A stretch of 64,000 bases of DNA from Coriobacteriia bacterium (GCA_030603745.1 JAUVXE010000012.1:1-64000); one strand, 5' to 3'. Shown: positions 9,279 through 18,426, counted from the first letter of the stretch. Numbers and translations are program-made. The notes: generated from the letters alone by a model not told the origin.

Positions 9279-9303
9279 TGCGCGCAGCCCGAACGGGCGC
9301 GCA
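9279..9303 (+). other. Hairpin between rpmD and rplO
   Basis: TGCGCG and CGCGCA enclose an inner CCCG-AA-CGGG stem with a three-base bulge, placed five bases after the rpmD stop. No T-run follows, so operon continuity is expected. It may mark RNA processing or stabilise the upstream message. This is inference from pairing only. Confidence 0.5.
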
Positions 9304-9378
9304 GGCAGAGTCAGCCGGCGGCGAGCGGCCGGCACCGGCGGAACCCTCCGTCGGCCAGCGAACGAAGGAGTAACACAG

Positions 9379-9825
9379 ATGCAGATCCACGACCTCTTCC
9401 CGGCCCCCGGGTCGCGCAAGCCCCGCAAGCGGGTCGGCCGCGGCCACGGTTCGGGTCACGGCGGTACGAGCGGGCGCGGTCACAACGGCCAGCTCTCGCG
9501 CGCGGGCGGCGGCAAGGGCCCGGGCTTCGAGGGTGGTCAGAACCCCCTCCACATGCGCCTGCCCAAGCTTCCCGGATTCAAGAACCGGTTCCGCACCGAG
9601 TACGCCGTGGTCAACGTCGCCCGGCTCGACGAGCGTTTCTCGGCCGGTGACGTCGTCGACATCGACGCCCTCCACGCCGCGGGCATCGTGAAGTCGAAGA
9701 CCGTGCCGGTCAAGGTCCTCGGCGACGGCGAGATCACGAAGGCGCTCACGGTCAAGGTCGACCGCGCGTCCGGTTCGGCGAAGTCCAAGATCGAAGCTGC
9801 GGGAGGGACGGTCGAGACGCTGTGA
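9379..9825 (+). CDS. rplO: Ribosomal protein L15
   Basis: This is a 148-residue L15, a late-assembly 50S protein. The glycine- and arginine-rich N-terminal part (RKRVGRGHGSGHGGTSGRG) is the hallmark of the family, followed by GGQNPLHMRLPKLPGFKNRF. The ATG follows GAAGGAGTAA. Its stop overlaps the secY start in a GTGA arrangement, so secY translation is probably coupled to it. Confidence 0.97.
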   Translation: MQIHDLFPAPGSRKPRKRVGRGHGSGHGGTSGRGHNGQLSRAGGGKGPGFEGGQNPLHMRLPKLPGFKNRFRTEYAVVNVARLDERFSAGDVVDIDALHAAGIVKSKTVPVKVLGDGEITKALTVKVDRASGSAKSKIEAAGGTVETL

Positions 9826-11075
9826 TCAACGCCCTAGCCAACGCGTTCCGGGTACCGGAGCTCAGGCGCCGGATCCTCTTCACGCTCTCGATCGTCGCGC
9901 TCTATCGCGTCGGCGCTCACATACCCGTCCCGGGTGTCGACCTGGAGCGGGTCCAGGACATCATCGAGGGGCAGGCCGCGCTCGGCCTGCTCAACCTCTT
10001 CTCCGGCGGCGCGCTGGAGAACTTCGCCGTGTTCGCACTCGGCATCATGCCCTACATCACGGCAGCCATCATCATGCAGCTGCTTCAGGGAGTGATCCCC
10101 AAGGTCGAGCAGTGGGCGAAGGAGGGTGAGGCCGGGCAGCGCAAGATCACGCAGACGACCCGCTACCTCACGCTCGCGATCGCGACCTTGCAGGCCGTGG
10201 CGATGCTCGGCCTGTTCCAGAGCGCGCTCGGCACGGCCGGCGTGACGCTCGACCTCGTGACCCGCGCGGTCATCGTCGTCACGCTCGTCGCGGGGACGGC
10301 TCTCATCATGTGGATGGGCGAGCTCATCACCCAGCGCGGCATCGGTAACGGCATGTCGCTCATGATCTTCGCGAGCATCGTCGCGCGGTTCCCGGCCGCC
10401 ATCGTGCAGACCGTGCGCCTCGGCGACCTCGTGATGACGATCGCGCTGATGGTCATCTTCGTCTTCGTGGTCGCGGCGGTCGTCACGATCGACCGCGGGC
10501 AGCGCCGGATCCCGGTGCAGTACGCCAAGCGTGTCGTCGGCCGCAAGGTCTACGGCGGCGCCGGCACCTACATCCCGCTCAAGATCAACGGCGCGAACGT
10601 CATCCCGATCATCTTCGCCTCGGCAATCCTCTTCTTCCCGGCGCAGCTCGCGACGCTGACCGGGGTCGAGTGGCTGCAGGCCATCGGCAACTCGCTCGCC
10701 CGCGGCGGCCTGTACTACTTCTTCTTCGCCGCGCTCGTCATCTTCTTCACCTACTTCTACACCGCGCTGGTCTTCAACCCGATCGATCTTGCGGACAACC
10801 TGCGCAAGAACGGCGGGTTCATCCCGGGGGTACGTCCGGGCAAGGCCACGGTCTCGTATCTTGAGAAGACGATGAACCGCATCACGCTCCCGGGCGCCGT
10901 GTTCCTCGCGGCGATCGCGATCGCACCGACCGCGCTCTTCCGCGCGACCGACGTGACCGTGCTCGAGCAGTTCGGCGGGGCGTCGATCCTCATCATGGTG
11001 GGTGTCGCGCTCGAGACGATGACCCAGCTCGAGAGCCAGTTGAAGATGCGCCACTACGACGGGTTCTTCAAGTAG
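9822..11075 (+). CDS. secY: Preprotein translocase subunit SecY
   Basis: This is a 417-residue membrane protein that forms the protein-conducting channel of the Sec translocon. It opens with RVPELRRRILFTLSIVALYR, then AHIPVPGVD, and shows about ten hydrophobic segments, as expected. The cytoplasmic loop RRIPVQYAKRVVGRK is a SecA- and ribosome-contact region. The start GTG overlaps the rplO stop by four bases. secY in the spc operon before adk and map is a classic arrangement. Confidence 0.97.
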   Translation: MINALANAFRVPELRRRILFTLSIVALYRVGAHIPVPGVDLERVQDIIEGQAALGLLNLFSGGALENFAVFALGIMPYITAAIIMQLLQGVIPKVEQWAKEGEAGQRKITQTTRYLTLAIATLQAVAMLGLFQSALGTAGVTLDLVTRAVIVVTLVAGTALIMWMGELITQRGIGNGMSLMIFASIVARFPAAIVQTVRLGDLVMTIALMVIFVFVVAAVVTIDRGQRRIPVQYAKRVVGRKVYGGAGTYIPLKINGANVIPIIFASAILFFPAQLATLTGVEWLQAIGNSLARGGLYYFFFAALVIFFTYFYTALVFNPIDLADNLRKNGGFIPGVRPGKATVSYLEKTMNRITLPGAVFLAAIAIAPTALFRATDVTVLEQFGGASILIMVGVALETMTQLESQLKMRHYDGFFK

Positions 11076-11105
11076 CCAGCGACCGACCGAGGAGGGAGCA
11101 CGTTG

Positions 11106-11747
11106 ATGAACATCGTTCTGCTGGGAGCGCCGGGTGCCGGAAAGGGAACCCAGGCCGAGAAGATGATCGCGGCATGGGGCATCCCCCACATCTCGACCGG
11201 TGACATCCTGCGCAAGGCGGTGGCCGACGGAACCCCCCTCGGCATGCAGGCCAAGGGTTACATGGACCGTGGCGAGCTCGTTCCCGATCTCGTCGTGATC
11301 GGACTGGTCAAGAGCCGCCTCGCCGAGAGCGACGCGCGCGACGGGTTCATCCTCGACGGGTTCCCCCGCACCGACGGGCAGGCCGAGGCGCTCGACCGAG
11401 CGCTTGGCGAGATGGGGATGAAGATCGACGCCGCCATCAGCATCGATGTCGATCGCGACGTCATCGTCCGCCGCCTCACCTCGCGCCGGACCTGCAAGTC
11501 GTGCGGCAAGATCTACAGCCTGCTCGATCCCACCGTCGATCCCTCGAAGTGTGCGGCGTGCGGCGGTGAGCTCTACCAGCGTGACGACGACACCGAGGCC
11601 ACGGTGCGCAACCGCCTCTCGGTCTACGACCGCTCCACCGCTCCGCTCGTGGACTACTACCGCTCGAAGGGCATCCTGCACGCCATCGATGGCGACCGCC
11701 CCGTGGACACGGTCTTCGCCGACGTCCGCCGGATCGTCGGAAGGTAG
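11106..11747 (+). CDS. adk: Adenylate kinase
   Basis: This is a 213-residue enzyme that interconverts AMP and ATP with two ADP in the cytoplasm. The P-loop GAPGAGKGT covers residues 7-15. The LID domain carries two CxxC pairs (CKSCGKIY and CAACGGEL), which indicates the zinc-stabilised long form usual in Gram-positives. A TTG at 11103 immediately precedes ATG 11106. I prefer the ATG, nine bases after GGAGGG. It lies between secY and map. Confidence 0.97.
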   Translation: MNIVLLGAPGAGKGTQAEKMIAAWGIPHISTGDILRKAVADGTPLGMQAKGYMDRGELVPDLVVIGLVKSRLAESDARDGFILDGFPRTDGQAEALDRALGEMGMKIDAAISIDVDRDVIVRRLTSRRTCKSCGKIYSLLDPTVDPSKCAACGGELYQRDDDTEATVRNRLSVYDRSTAPLVDYYRSKGILHAIDGDRPVDTVFADVRRIVGR

Positions 11748-11757
11748 TGCGCAGCGA

Positions 11758-12504
11758 GTGATCATCCGCAAGTCCGCGAGCGAACTCGAGCTCATGCGCA
11801 CGGCCGGGCGCATCACCGCCCGCGCCCTGCGCATGGTCGGTGAGGCGGTCGCGCCCGGCGTGACCACGGCGGAACTCGACCGCCTCGCCGAGCAGGTCAT
11901 CCGCTCCGCCGGCGCGGTGCCCGCGTTCAAGGGCTATCACGACTTCCCTGCGACGATCTGCGCCTCGCTCAACGAGCAGGTCGTGCACGGCATCCCCGGT
12001 CCGACCGTCCTGCGCGAGGGAGACATACTCTCCGTGGACGTCGGTGCGATCGTCGACGGCTACTACGGCGACAGTGCGATGACCTTCCCGGTCGGGGAGG
12101 TCGCGCCCGACGCCACCGCCCTGATGGACGCCACGCGGCGCGCGCTCGAGGCCGGGATCGCCGCGTGCATCCCCGGCATGCGCCTCTACGACATCTCGGC
12201 CGCGATCCAGCGGGTGGCCGAGGAGCCCGGCTACGGGGTCGTCCGCGAGTACGTGGGCCACGGCATCGGCCGCGCCATGCACGAGGAGCCGCAGGTCCCG
12301 AACTTCGGGCCCGCGGGCAAGGGGCCGACGCTGGCCGCGGGGATGGTCTTCGCGATCGAGCCGATGGTCAACGCCGGAGCCCCCGGGGTCCGCGCGCTCG
12401 ACGACGGCTGGACCGTGGTCACGGCCGACGGATCGCTCTCCGCGCACTTCGAGCACACCGTCGCGGTCACCGAGAGTGGCCCGCTCGTGCTCACACTCGA
12501 ATAG
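11758..12504 (+). CDS. map: Type I methionine aminopeptidase
   Basis: This is a 248-residue enzyme that removes the N-terminal Met from new proteins. Metal-ligand motifs are visible: SVDVGAIVDGYYGDSA with D94 and D105, then the histidine in YVGHGIGR, then the glutamates in AIEPM and FEHTV. His77 (VVHGIP) matches the conserved substrate-site histidine. The start is a GTG ten bases after the adk stop. The frame remains open upstream inside adk, but that is not coding homology. Confidence 0.96.
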   Translation: MIIRKSASELELMRTAGRITARALRMVGEAVAPGVTTAELDRLAEQVIRSAGAVPAFKGYHDFPATICASLNEQVVHGIPGPTVLREGDILSVDVGAIVDGYYGDSAMTFPVGEVAPDATALMDATRRALEAGIAACIPGMRLYDISAAIQRVAEEPGYGVVREYVGHGIGRAMHEEPQVPNFGPAGKGPTLAAGMVFAIEPMVNAGAPGVRALDDGWTVVTADGSLSAHFEHTVAVTESGPLVLTLE

Positions 12505-12508
12505 CGCC

Positions 12509-12537
12509 TGGACGGACCTGGGCAGGATAGGTATACT
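12509..12537 (+). promoter_or_regulatory. Candidate sigma-A promoter for infA and the alpha operon
   Basis: TGGACG at 12509-12514 and TATACT at 12532-12537 are separated by 17 bases, in the gap between map and infA. The -10 box is strong and the -35 matches four of six consensus bases. It would allow infA-rpmJ-rpsM-rpsK-rpsD-rpoA-rplQ to be transcribed independently of the spc operon. Confidence 0.6.
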
Positions 12538-12581
12538 ACCCATTTGCGGCTTCATGAGCTCGAGGAGGAATCAGACACCAC

Positions 12582-12803
12582 GTGAGCAAGCGTGAAGACT
12601 CGATAGAGATGGAGGGCACGGTCGTAGAACCGCTGCCCAACGCGATGTTCCGTGTGGAGCTCGAGAACGGTCACAAGGTTCTCGCGCACATCTCGGGCAA
12701 GATGAGGATGCACTACATCCGGATCCTCCCGGGTGACAAGGTCGTCGTCGAGCTCTCGCCGTACGACCTCTCGAGGGGACGTATCACCTACCGTTACAAG
12801 TAG
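12582..12803 (+). CDS. infA: Translation initiation factor IF-1
   Basis: This is a 73-residue OB-fold factor that occupies the 30S A site during initiation. It contains [19 protein letters not shown] and [17 protein letters not shown], nearly invariant in bacteria. The start is a GTG after CGAGGAGGAA. It follows its own candidate promoter and comes before a hairpin and rpmJ. Confidence 0.97.
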   Translation: MSKREDSIEMEGTVVEPLPNAMFRVELENGHKVLAHISGKMRMHYIRILPGDKVVVELSPYDLSRGRITYRYK

Positions 12804-12828
12804 TGGTGCTCGACGCGCTCCGCGTACT

Positions 12829-12850
12829 GGACACGCCCGGAGGCGTGTCC
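12829..12850 (+). other. Perfect hairpin between infA and rpmJ
   Basis: GGACACGCC and GGCGTGTCC form a perfect 9-bp stem around the tetraloop CGGA, 25 bases after the infA stop. No T-run follows. The infA-rpmJ gap is long (136 bases) for this operon, so it may be an attenuation or processing site. This is inference. Confidence 0.55.
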
Positions 12851-12939
12851 GCGCGTGGGAGTGGGGTCACGAAGTAGAAGAACCGCACCTGCGGCTGGGT
12901 GTGCAGATAGATTCGTACCATGCCGAAAGGGTTTGAAAG

Positions 12940-13053
12940 ATGAAAGTCCGACCTTCGGTCAAGAAGATGTGTGACAAGTGCAAGGTGATCCGCCGCCACG
13001 GGCGCGTTCTCATCATCTGTGAGAACCCGCGCCACAAGCAGCGGCAAGGCTAG
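12940..13053 (+). CDS. rpmJ: Ribosomal protein L36, zinc-binding form
   Basis: This is a 37-residue protein beginning [15 protein letters not shown] and ending HKQRQG, the standard L36 of the 50S subunit. C11, C14, C27 and H32 form the usual zinc site. The ATG sits within GAAAGATG after a weak AAAGGG-type Shine-Dalgarno. It is 19 bases upstream of rpsM. Length is one residue from the most common 37-38. Confidence 0.96.
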   Translation: MKVRPSVKKMCDKCKVIRRHGRVLIICENPRHKQRQG

Positions 13054-13072
13054 GTAGGAAGGGAGCAGGTCT

Positions 13073-13447
13073 GTGGCCCGTATCTCAGGCGTCGACTTGC
13101 CGCGCGAGAAGCGCGTCGAGATCGGATTGACCTACATCTACGGCATCGGCCTCACGACTGCCAAGGCCATCCTGAGCGAGACCGGTATCGATCCGGACAC
13201 TCGCGTTCGTGACCTGACCGAGGAAGAGGTCGTCCGACTCCGCGAGTCGATCGACCGCAACCTCAAGGTCGAGGGTGACCTGCGGCGTGAAGTCGGCCAG
13301 AACATCAAGCGCCTGATGGAGATCGGCTGTTATCGCGGTCTCCGTCACCGGAGGGGCCTGCCCGTTCGCGGTCAGCGCACCCACACCAACGCGCGGACCC
13401 GCAAGGGCCCCCGCCGCCAGATCGGCGCGAAGAAGAAGGGCAAGTAA
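13073..13447 (+). CDS. rpsM: Ribosomal protein S13
   Basis: This is a 124-residue S13 at the top of the 30S head, contacting the P-site tRNA and the 50S subunit. It begins [17 protein letters not shown] and has the basic C-terminal block [19 protein letters not shown]. The start is a GTG after GGAAGGGAGCAGG. It opens the alpha operon proper, followed by rpsK after three bases. Confidence 0.97.
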   Translation: MARISGVDLPREKRVEIGLTYIYGIGLTTAKAILSETGIDPDTRVRDLTEEEVVRLRESIDRNLKVEGDLRREVGQNIKRLMEIGCYRGLRHRRGLPVRGQRTHTNARTRKGPRRQIGAKKKGK

Positions 13448-13450
13448 GGT

Positions 13451-13852
13451 ATGGCAGCCAAGAAGAAGACCGCCAAGACCCGCCTGCGCCGCAGCGAGCG
13501 CAAGAACATCGCGGTCGGTCAGGCTCACATCAAGAGCACGTTCAACAACACCATCATCACGATCACGGACCCGCAGGGTAACGTGATCGCGTGGCAGTCC
13601 GCCGGCACGGTGGGCTTCAAGGGTTCGCGCAAGTCGACGCCGTTCGCCGCCCAGATGGCGGCCGAGGCGTGCGCCAAGATCGCTCAGGAGCACGGGGTCC
13701 GCAAGGTCTCCGTCTTCGTGAAGGGTCCGGGTTCCGGTCGCGAGACGGCGATTCGCTCGCTGCAGGCGGCCGGGCTCGAGATCGCGAGCATCCAGGACCG
13801 CACCCCTGTTCCGCACAACGGCTGTCGGCCGCGCAAGCGCCGCCGCGTGTAG
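13451..13852 (+). CDS. rpsK: Ribosomal protein S11
   Basis: This is a 133-residue S11 of the 30S platform near the mRNA exit. It contains [20 protein letters not shown] and the C-terminal block [16 protein letters not shown] with the isoaspartate-prone asparagine-glycine pair. Length and sequence are ordinary. It lies three bases after rpsM and 20 bases before rpsD. Confidence 0.97.
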   Translation: MAAKKKTAKTRLRRSERKNIAVGQAHIKSTFNNTIITITDPQGNVIAWQSAGTVGFKGSRKSTPFAAQMAAEACAKIAQEHGVRKVSVFVKGPGSGRETAIRSLQAAGLEIASIQDRTPVPHNGCRPRKRRRV

Positions 13853-13872
13853 CATCCGGGAGGATCAGCGAT

Positions 13873-14499
13873 ATGGCACGTTATACCGGGGCGGACTGCC
13901 GTCAGTGCCGCCGCGAAGGAATCAAGCTTTTCTTGAAGGGCGACCGTTGCTACAGCGACAAGTGCGGTGTAGAGCGTCGTCCGTACCCGCCGGGTCAGGC
14001 GGGCAAGCGTCGTCCTCGCGACAGTGAGTACCGTATCCAGCTGCGCGAGAAGCAGAAGACCAAGAGGATCTACGGCCTGCTCGAGAAGCAGTTCCGGGGC
14101 TACTACGAGCTCGCGAACCGCCAGCAGGGCATCACGGGTGAGAACCTGCTCCGCCTGCTCGAGAGCCGCCTCGACAACGTCGTGTACCGTCTCGGCTTCG
14201 CCAAGTCTCGCGATGAGGCGCGGCAGGTCGTGCGTCACGGCCACATCACCGTGAACGGCCGTCGGGTCAACATCCCGTCGTTCAGGGTGCGACCCGGTGA
14301 CACCGTCGCCGTCGCAGGGAAGTCCAAGGACCTCCTCGTCATCAAGACCTCGCTGATCTCCTCGGAGAAGATCGAGGTCCCCGGGTGGCTCGAGGTCGAC
14401 ATCGAGAAGCTGTCCGGCAAAGTGTTGTCCCTGCCCCAGCGCGACCAGATCGATGCGCCCGTCCGCGAGCAGCTCATCGTCGAGCTGTACTCGAAGTAG
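13873..14499 (+). CDS. rpsD: Ribosomal protein S4, zinc-binding form
   Basis: This is a 208-residue S4, a primary 16S rRNA binder. Cysteines 9, 12, 26 and 31 (CRQC, CYSDKC) form the N-terminal zinc knuckle of the C+ type. The S4 RNA-binding domain follows around residues 95-155 ([17 protein letters not shown]). ATG 13873 follows GGGAGGATCAG. The frame continues open upstream in rpsK without homology. Confidence 0.97.
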   Translation: MARYTGADCRQCRREGIKLFLKGDRCYSDKCGVERRPYPPGQAGKRRPRDSEYRIQLREKQKTKRIYGLLEKQFRGYYELANRQQGITGENLLRLLESRLDNVVYRLGFAKSRDEARQVVRHGHITVNGRRVNIPSFRVRPGDTVAVAGKSKDLLVIKTSLISSEKIEVPGWLEVDIEKLSGKVLSLPQRDQIDAPVREQLIVELYSK

Positions 14500-14534
14500 C
14501 GCACGGCACCGGACGAGCCAAGGAGGCTTCCTAG

Positions 14535-15476
14535 ATGACAGAGTTCATGAGACCGCAGGTGACCGTGGAGCAGCTCGACGACCGTGTCGCGCGCTACACC
14601 GTCGAGCCGCTCGAGCGCGGCTTCGGCTACACCCTCGGCAACTGCATGCGCCGCGTGCTGCTCTCCTCACTGCAGGGGGCGGCCGCGACGTCGATCCGTG
14701 TCGAGGGCGTGCAGCACGAGTTCACGGCGATCGACGGCGTCCGTGAGGACGTCACCGATATCGTCCTCAACGTGAAGGGCCTCGTGTTCCGCGAGACGGG
14801 GGCCGGCGCCGCCGATGCGGTCGCCACGCTCGCCGCGAGCGGACCGGGCGTCGTGACCGGCGCGGACCTCAAGGTCCCCGCCGAGTTCGAGATCGTGAAC
14901 CCCGACCACGTGATCGCCACGCTCAACGACGGCGCGAAGCTCGAGATGGGTATCCGCATCGGCGTGGGCCGCGGGTACGTCTCGGCGGACCGCAACAAGC
15001 GCCCCGAGGACCCCATCGGTGTGATCACGGTCGATTCGCTCTTCAGCCCGGTGACGCGCTGCACCTACGTGGTGGAGAACACCCGTGTGGGTCAGCGCAC
15101 CGACTACGACAAGCTCATGCTCGAGGTCGAGACCGATGGTTCGCTCGAGCCCGGCGATGCCGTGGCCCGCGCCGGACGCATCATCGACGAGCACATGCTG
15201 CTCTTCACCGAGCAGGCGAGCACCGCTCTGGGCGACGACGGCGGGATCTTCAAGCCGCAGGAGGACGAGGGCGACAGCGTCCTCGACACGCCCATCGAGG
15301 AGCTCGATCTCACGGTGCGCTCCTACAACTGCCTCAAGCGGCAGGGAGTCAACACCATCGGCGCGCTCACCGAGTGCTCCGAGGCCGACCTGCTCAACAT
15401 CCGTAACTTCGGCGCCAAGTCCATCGAAGAAGTGAAGGACAAGCTTCAGGCGATGGGCCTGGGCCTCAAGCAGTAG
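14535..15476 (+). CDS. rpoA: RNA polymerase alpha subunit
   Basis: This is a 313-residue alpha subunit that nucleates RNA polymerase assembly and, through its C-terminal domain, contacts UP elements and activators. The N-terminal domain contains [22 protein letters not shown]. The C-terminal domain ends with [17 protein letters not shown], the helix-hairpin-helix block. Residues about 235-250 are the acidic flexible linker. ATG 14535 follows AAGGAGGC, and a second in-frame ATG at 14544 is less well spaced. Confidence 0.97.
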   Translation: MTEFMRPQVTVEQLDDRVARYTVEPLERGFGYTLGNCMRRVLLSSLQGAAATSIRVEGVQHEFTAIDGVREDVTDIVLNVKGLVFRETGAGAADAVATLAASGPGVVTGADLKVPAEFEIVNPDHVIATLNDGAKLEMGIRIGVGRGYVSADRNKRPEDPIGVITVDSLFSPVTRCTYVVENTRVGQRTDYDKLMLEVETDGSLEPGDAVARAGRIIDEHMLLFTEQASTALGDDGGIFKPQEDEGDSVLDTPIEELDLTVRSYNCLKRQGVNTIGALTECSEADLLNIRNFGAKSIEEVKDKLQAMGLGLKQ

Positions 15477-15492
15477 TAGGAGAACGCAGATC

Positions 15493-15846
15493 ATGAGACA
15501 TCTCAAGAAGGGCCGTAAGCTCGGCACCGATGCGAGCCACACCAAGGCGATGCTTCGCAGCCTCGCGGTCGCGGTGCTGGCGAACGAGCGCATCAAGACG
15601 ACCGAGACGCGCGCCAAGGAGGTTCGCGGCCTCGTCGACAAGATCATCACCTGGGGCAAGCGCGGCGACGTCCACTCCCGTCGGCTGGCCATCTCGGCCC
15701 TCGGCGACAAAGAGGTCGTCCACAAGGTCTTCTCAGACATCGCGCCGCGCTTCGAGGGCCGCGACGGTGGCTACACCCGCATCCTCAAGCTCGGCCCGCG
15801 CAAGGGCGACGCCGCCCCGATGGTCATCCTGGAGCTCGTGGAGTAG
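15493..15846 (+). CDS. rplQ: Ribosomal protein L17
   Basis: This is a 117-residue L17 at the base of the 50S exit tunnel. It starts [20 protein letters not shown] and includes [15 protein letters not shown], typical of the short bacterial form. It is the last gene of the alpha operon, 16 bases after rpoA, and a strong hairpin lies 50 bases downstream. Confidence 0.97.
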   Translation: MRHLKKGRKLGTDASHTKAMLRSLAVAVLANERIKTTETRAKEVRGLVDKIITWGKRGDVHSRRLAISALGDKEVVHKVFSDIAPRFEGRDGGYTRILKLGPRKGDAAPMVILELVE

Positions 15847-15896
15847 TCGAGCCCCCGGGAGCCCGCACATCGTGGCGGAGGGCACCGTATCCGACG

Positions 15897-15930
15897 GGGA
15901 GGGTCTTGGTCGCTTCGGCCAGGCCCTCCC
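15897..15930 (+). terminator. Terminator hairpin after rplQ
   Basis: GGGAGGG at the start pairs with CCCTCCC at the end. The stem extends inward through TCT/AGG and GGTC/GGCC pairs with one bulge and a five-base loop. The tail TGTTCGTT is only modestly T-rich. Its position at the end of the 16-kb ribosomal block supports a terminator role, though ecfA1 starts only 54 bases later. Confidence 0.7.
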
Positions 15931-15983
15931 TGTTCGTTCGCCGAGCAGGGAGTCCCAGCAGGGAGTGGAGGGGTGAGTCGCCG

Positions 15984-16793
15984 ATGATCGAGTTCGCAGG
16001 CGTGACGTTCGCCTACCCGTCGCCCGGCGGGGACGTCGTGGCGCTCCGCTCGGTCAGCCTGTCGGTCGCACCCGGGGAGAGCGTGGCGGTCCTCGGCGCG
16101 AACGGCTCGGGCAAGTCCACGCTCGCCCTGCTCGCCAACGGGTTGCGGCTTCCCCGGGAAGGTTCGGTCCTGGTGGACGGTATGGACACCAGTGACGGCG
16201 CGCACGTGTGGGACGTCCGCATCCGGGTGGGACTCGTGCTGCAGAACCCGGACAATCAGATCGTGGCGACCACCGTCGAGGAGGACGTGGCGTTCGGCCC
16301 CGAGAACCTCGGCGTGGAGCCGGAGCTGATCCGCGAACGAGTCGCGCGCGCGCTCGAGACCGTGGGGCTCGGGGGTCTCGAGGGACGAGAGCCGCACCAC
16401 CTCTCCGGCGGCCAGCGCCAGCGGCTCGCCATCGCGGGCGCGCTCGCGCTCGAGCCGGCGTACCTGGTCCTCGACGAGCCGACCGCGATGCTCGACCTGC
16501 AGGGCCGAGCCGACGTGCTCGGCGTGCTCGACACCCTGCGCGAGCGCGGCACCGGCATCCTCCACATCACGCACCACCTCGCCGACGCCGCCCGCGCCGA
16601 CCGCGTGGTCGTGCTCGACCGCGGGGAGGTCGCGCTCTCCGGCACGCCGGTCGAGGTGTTCGCCGAGGAGTCGCTCTCTTCACTCGGCCTCGCGGCGCCT
16701 CCGATCGGGGAGCTCGCGGACGCACTGCGGGCCGCCGGCGTCCCCGTCCCCGCCGCCGCCTACACCGCCGAGTCCGTGGTGGAGGCGTTGTGA
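15984..16793 (+). CDS. ecfA1: ECF transporter ATPase EcfA1
   Basis: This is a 269-residue ABC ATPase of the energy-coupling-factor type that powers uptake of vitamins or metals by separate S components. The Walker A GANGSGKST is at residues 38-46, with the signature HHLSGGQRQRLAIAG, Walker B YLVLDEPT, and the switch histidine in ITHHLADA. The C-terminal tail is typical of EcfA. ATG 15984 follows GGAGGGG at 15967-15973. It is coupled to ecfA2 by overlapping codons. No S component is in the window, so the substrate is unknown. Confidence 0.93.
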   Translation: MIEFAGVTFAYPSPGGDVVALRSVSLSVAPGESVAVLGANGSGKSTLALLANGLRLPREGSVLVDGMDTSDGAHVWDVRIRVGLVLQNPDNQIVATTVEEDVAFGPENLGVEPELIRERVARALETVGLGGLEGREPHHLSGGQRQRLAIAGALALEPAYLVLDEPTAMLDLQGRADVLGVLDTLRERGTGILHITHHLADAARADRVVVLDRGEVALSGTPVEVFAEESLSSLGLAAPPIGELADALRAAGVPVPAAAYTAESVVEAL

Positions 16794-17632
16794 GTCTCGG
16801 CTTCTCAGACGTGGGCTACATCTACGGCGACGGCACCGCGTACGCGACGCGCGCGCTCGGCGGGGTGACCCTCGAGCTGCCGCGGACCGGCCTCACCCTC
16901 GTGCTCGGCGCGACGGGGTCGGGCAAGTCGACCCTCCTGCGCCTCGCCGCGGGACTGCTCCTGCCCACCACCGGGTCGCTCACCTACGACGGGGCGCCGG
17001 TCACCGGCCCCCTTGCCACCGCGGCGCGTCCCGTGGGCCTGGTCTTCCAGTCGCCCGAGACCCAGCTGTTCGCCGAGACGGTCATCGAGGATGTCGCGTT
17101 CGCCCCGCGAAACCGCGGCCGCGCCGCCTCGGAGTCGCGTGCGGCGGCGGAGCGCGCGCTTCGGACCGTCGGCCTCGATCCCGCGAGCTTCGCCGACCGC
17201 TCTCCCTTCTCGCTCTCGGGAGGCGAGGCACGCCGGGTCGCCATCGCCGGCGTGCTCGCGATGGAGCCCGCGACCCTGCTCTTCGACGAGCCCACCGCGG
17301 GACTCGACGCCTCGGGCCGCCGCGCGGTCCGCGAGGTCGTCGCCTCGGCCCGCCGCGACGCGGGCGTGGTGGTCGTCACCCACGACGCCGAGGAGTTCCT
17401 CGGCGTGGCCGACCGCGCGGTGCTGCTCAAGGACGGCGCAGTGACGTTCGACGGCCCGGCAGCGACGCTCGTCGGGGAGCCGGACCGTTTCGCCGAGGCG
17501 GGCCTGCGGATGCCCGAGGTGCTGCGCGCCCAGGTGCTCGCGCGCGAGGCGGGCTTCCCGGTCGAGCGCTTCTCGGCCGACCCCGCCGAGGCGGCCGCCC
17601 TGCTCGGTGATGCCCGGGGGGCGAGCCGATGA
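16790..17632 (+). CDS. ecfA2: ECF transporter ATPase EcfA2
   Basis: This is a 280-residue second ABC ATPase, which forms a heterodimer with EcfA1. The Walker A GATGSGKST is at residues 40-48, the signature LSGGEARRVAIAG follows, and Walker B is TLLFDEPTAGLD. The start GTG overlaps the ecfA1 TGA by four bases. The frame stays open inside ecfA1, but homology begins at MSLGFSDVGYIY. It is followed by ecfT with another four-base overlap, so the three proteins are made together. Confidence 0.92.
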   Translation: MSLGFSDVGYIYGDGTAYATRALGGVTLELPRTGLTLVLGATGSGKSTLLRLAAGLLLPTTGSLTYDGAPVTGPLATAARPVGLVFQSPETQLFAETVIEDVAFAPRNRGRAASESRAAAERALRTVGLDPASFADRSPFSLSGGEARRVAIAGVLAMEPATLLFDEPTAGLDASGRRAVREVVASARRDAGVVVVTHDAEEFLGVADRAVLLKDGAVTFDGPAATLVGEPDRFAEAGLRMPEVLRAQVLAREAGFPVERFSADPAEAAALLGDARGASR

Positions 17633-18426
17633 AGGCGCGGATGCCCTTCGGCCAGTACGTGCCCGGCGACTCGCCGGTCCACGGTCTCGAGCCGCGCGCG
17701 AAGATGGGCCTCGTCGCCGCCTTCATGTTCATGCTCTTCGCGGTCGACGGCTTCGCGGGCCTGTCGGCCGCGGCCGCCATCTCCCTCGCCGCCGTGCGTA
17801 TCGCCGACGTCCCGCCGCGCCTCGTCCTGCGCGGCGTGCGGGCGCTCTCGGTCATCCTCGTCTTCACCCTGCTCGCCCACGCGCTTCGCTGGAACCCGGC
17901 CACGGTCGCGCTCGTCCGGCTCGGCCCGCTCGCCGTCGACCCGTACGGGCTGCGCACCGGCGTGTTCTTCGCCCTCAGGATCGTACTGCTCGTGGTCGGC
18001 ACCTCGCTCCTCACGCTCACGACCTCCCCGGTGCGCCTCGCCGACGGGCTCGAGCGCCTCATGCGGCCCCTCGAGGCGGTGCGTTTCCCGGCGGGCGAGG
18101 TCGCGATGATGCTCACCGTCGCGCTCCGCTTCATCCCCACCACCGCCGAGGAGGCCGAGAAGGTGATCGTCGCCCAGGTCGCCCGGGGGGCGCGCTTCGA
18201 CCGCGGCGGACCGGTCGCGCGGGCGCGCGCGTACGTGCCGGTGCTCGTCCCGTTGTTCGTGGGGCTCTTCCGGCGTGCCGACGAGCTCGCGACGGCGATG
18301 GAGGCCCGGTGCTATCGTGGGGGCGAGGGGCGCACCCGGATGCGCGAGAGCGTGATCGGGCCCGGTGACTGGGGTGCGCTCCTCGTGGCCGGTTCGCTCA
18401 TGATCGCCGTGGGGGTGTTCTTCTAG
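17629..18426 (+). CDS. ecfT: ECF transporter transmembrane subunit EcfT
   Basis: This is a 265-residue membrane protein that couples the two ATPases to interchangeable substrate-binding S proteins. There are four to five hydrophobic segments between residues 25 and 130, and one at the C-terminus. The two coupling-helix motifs are visible as VARGARFDRGG and AMEARCYRGG, where the usual Ala-Arg-Gly of the second motif reads Ala-Arg-Cys. ATG 17629 overlaps the ecfA2 TGA. truA begins immediately after its TAG. Confidence 0.92.
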   Translation: MKARMPFGQYVPGDSPVHGLEPRAKMGLVAAFMFMLFAVDGFAGLSAAAAISLAAVRIADVPPRLVLRGVRALSVILVFTLLAHALRWNPATVALVRLGPLAVDPYGLRTGVFFALRIVLLVVGTSLLTLTTSPVRLADGLERLMRPLEAVRFPAGEVAMMLTVALRFIPTTAEEAEKVIVAQVARGARFDRGGPVARARAYVPVLVPLFVGLFRRADELATAMEARCYRGGEGRTRMRESVIGPGDWGALLVAGSLMIAVGVFF

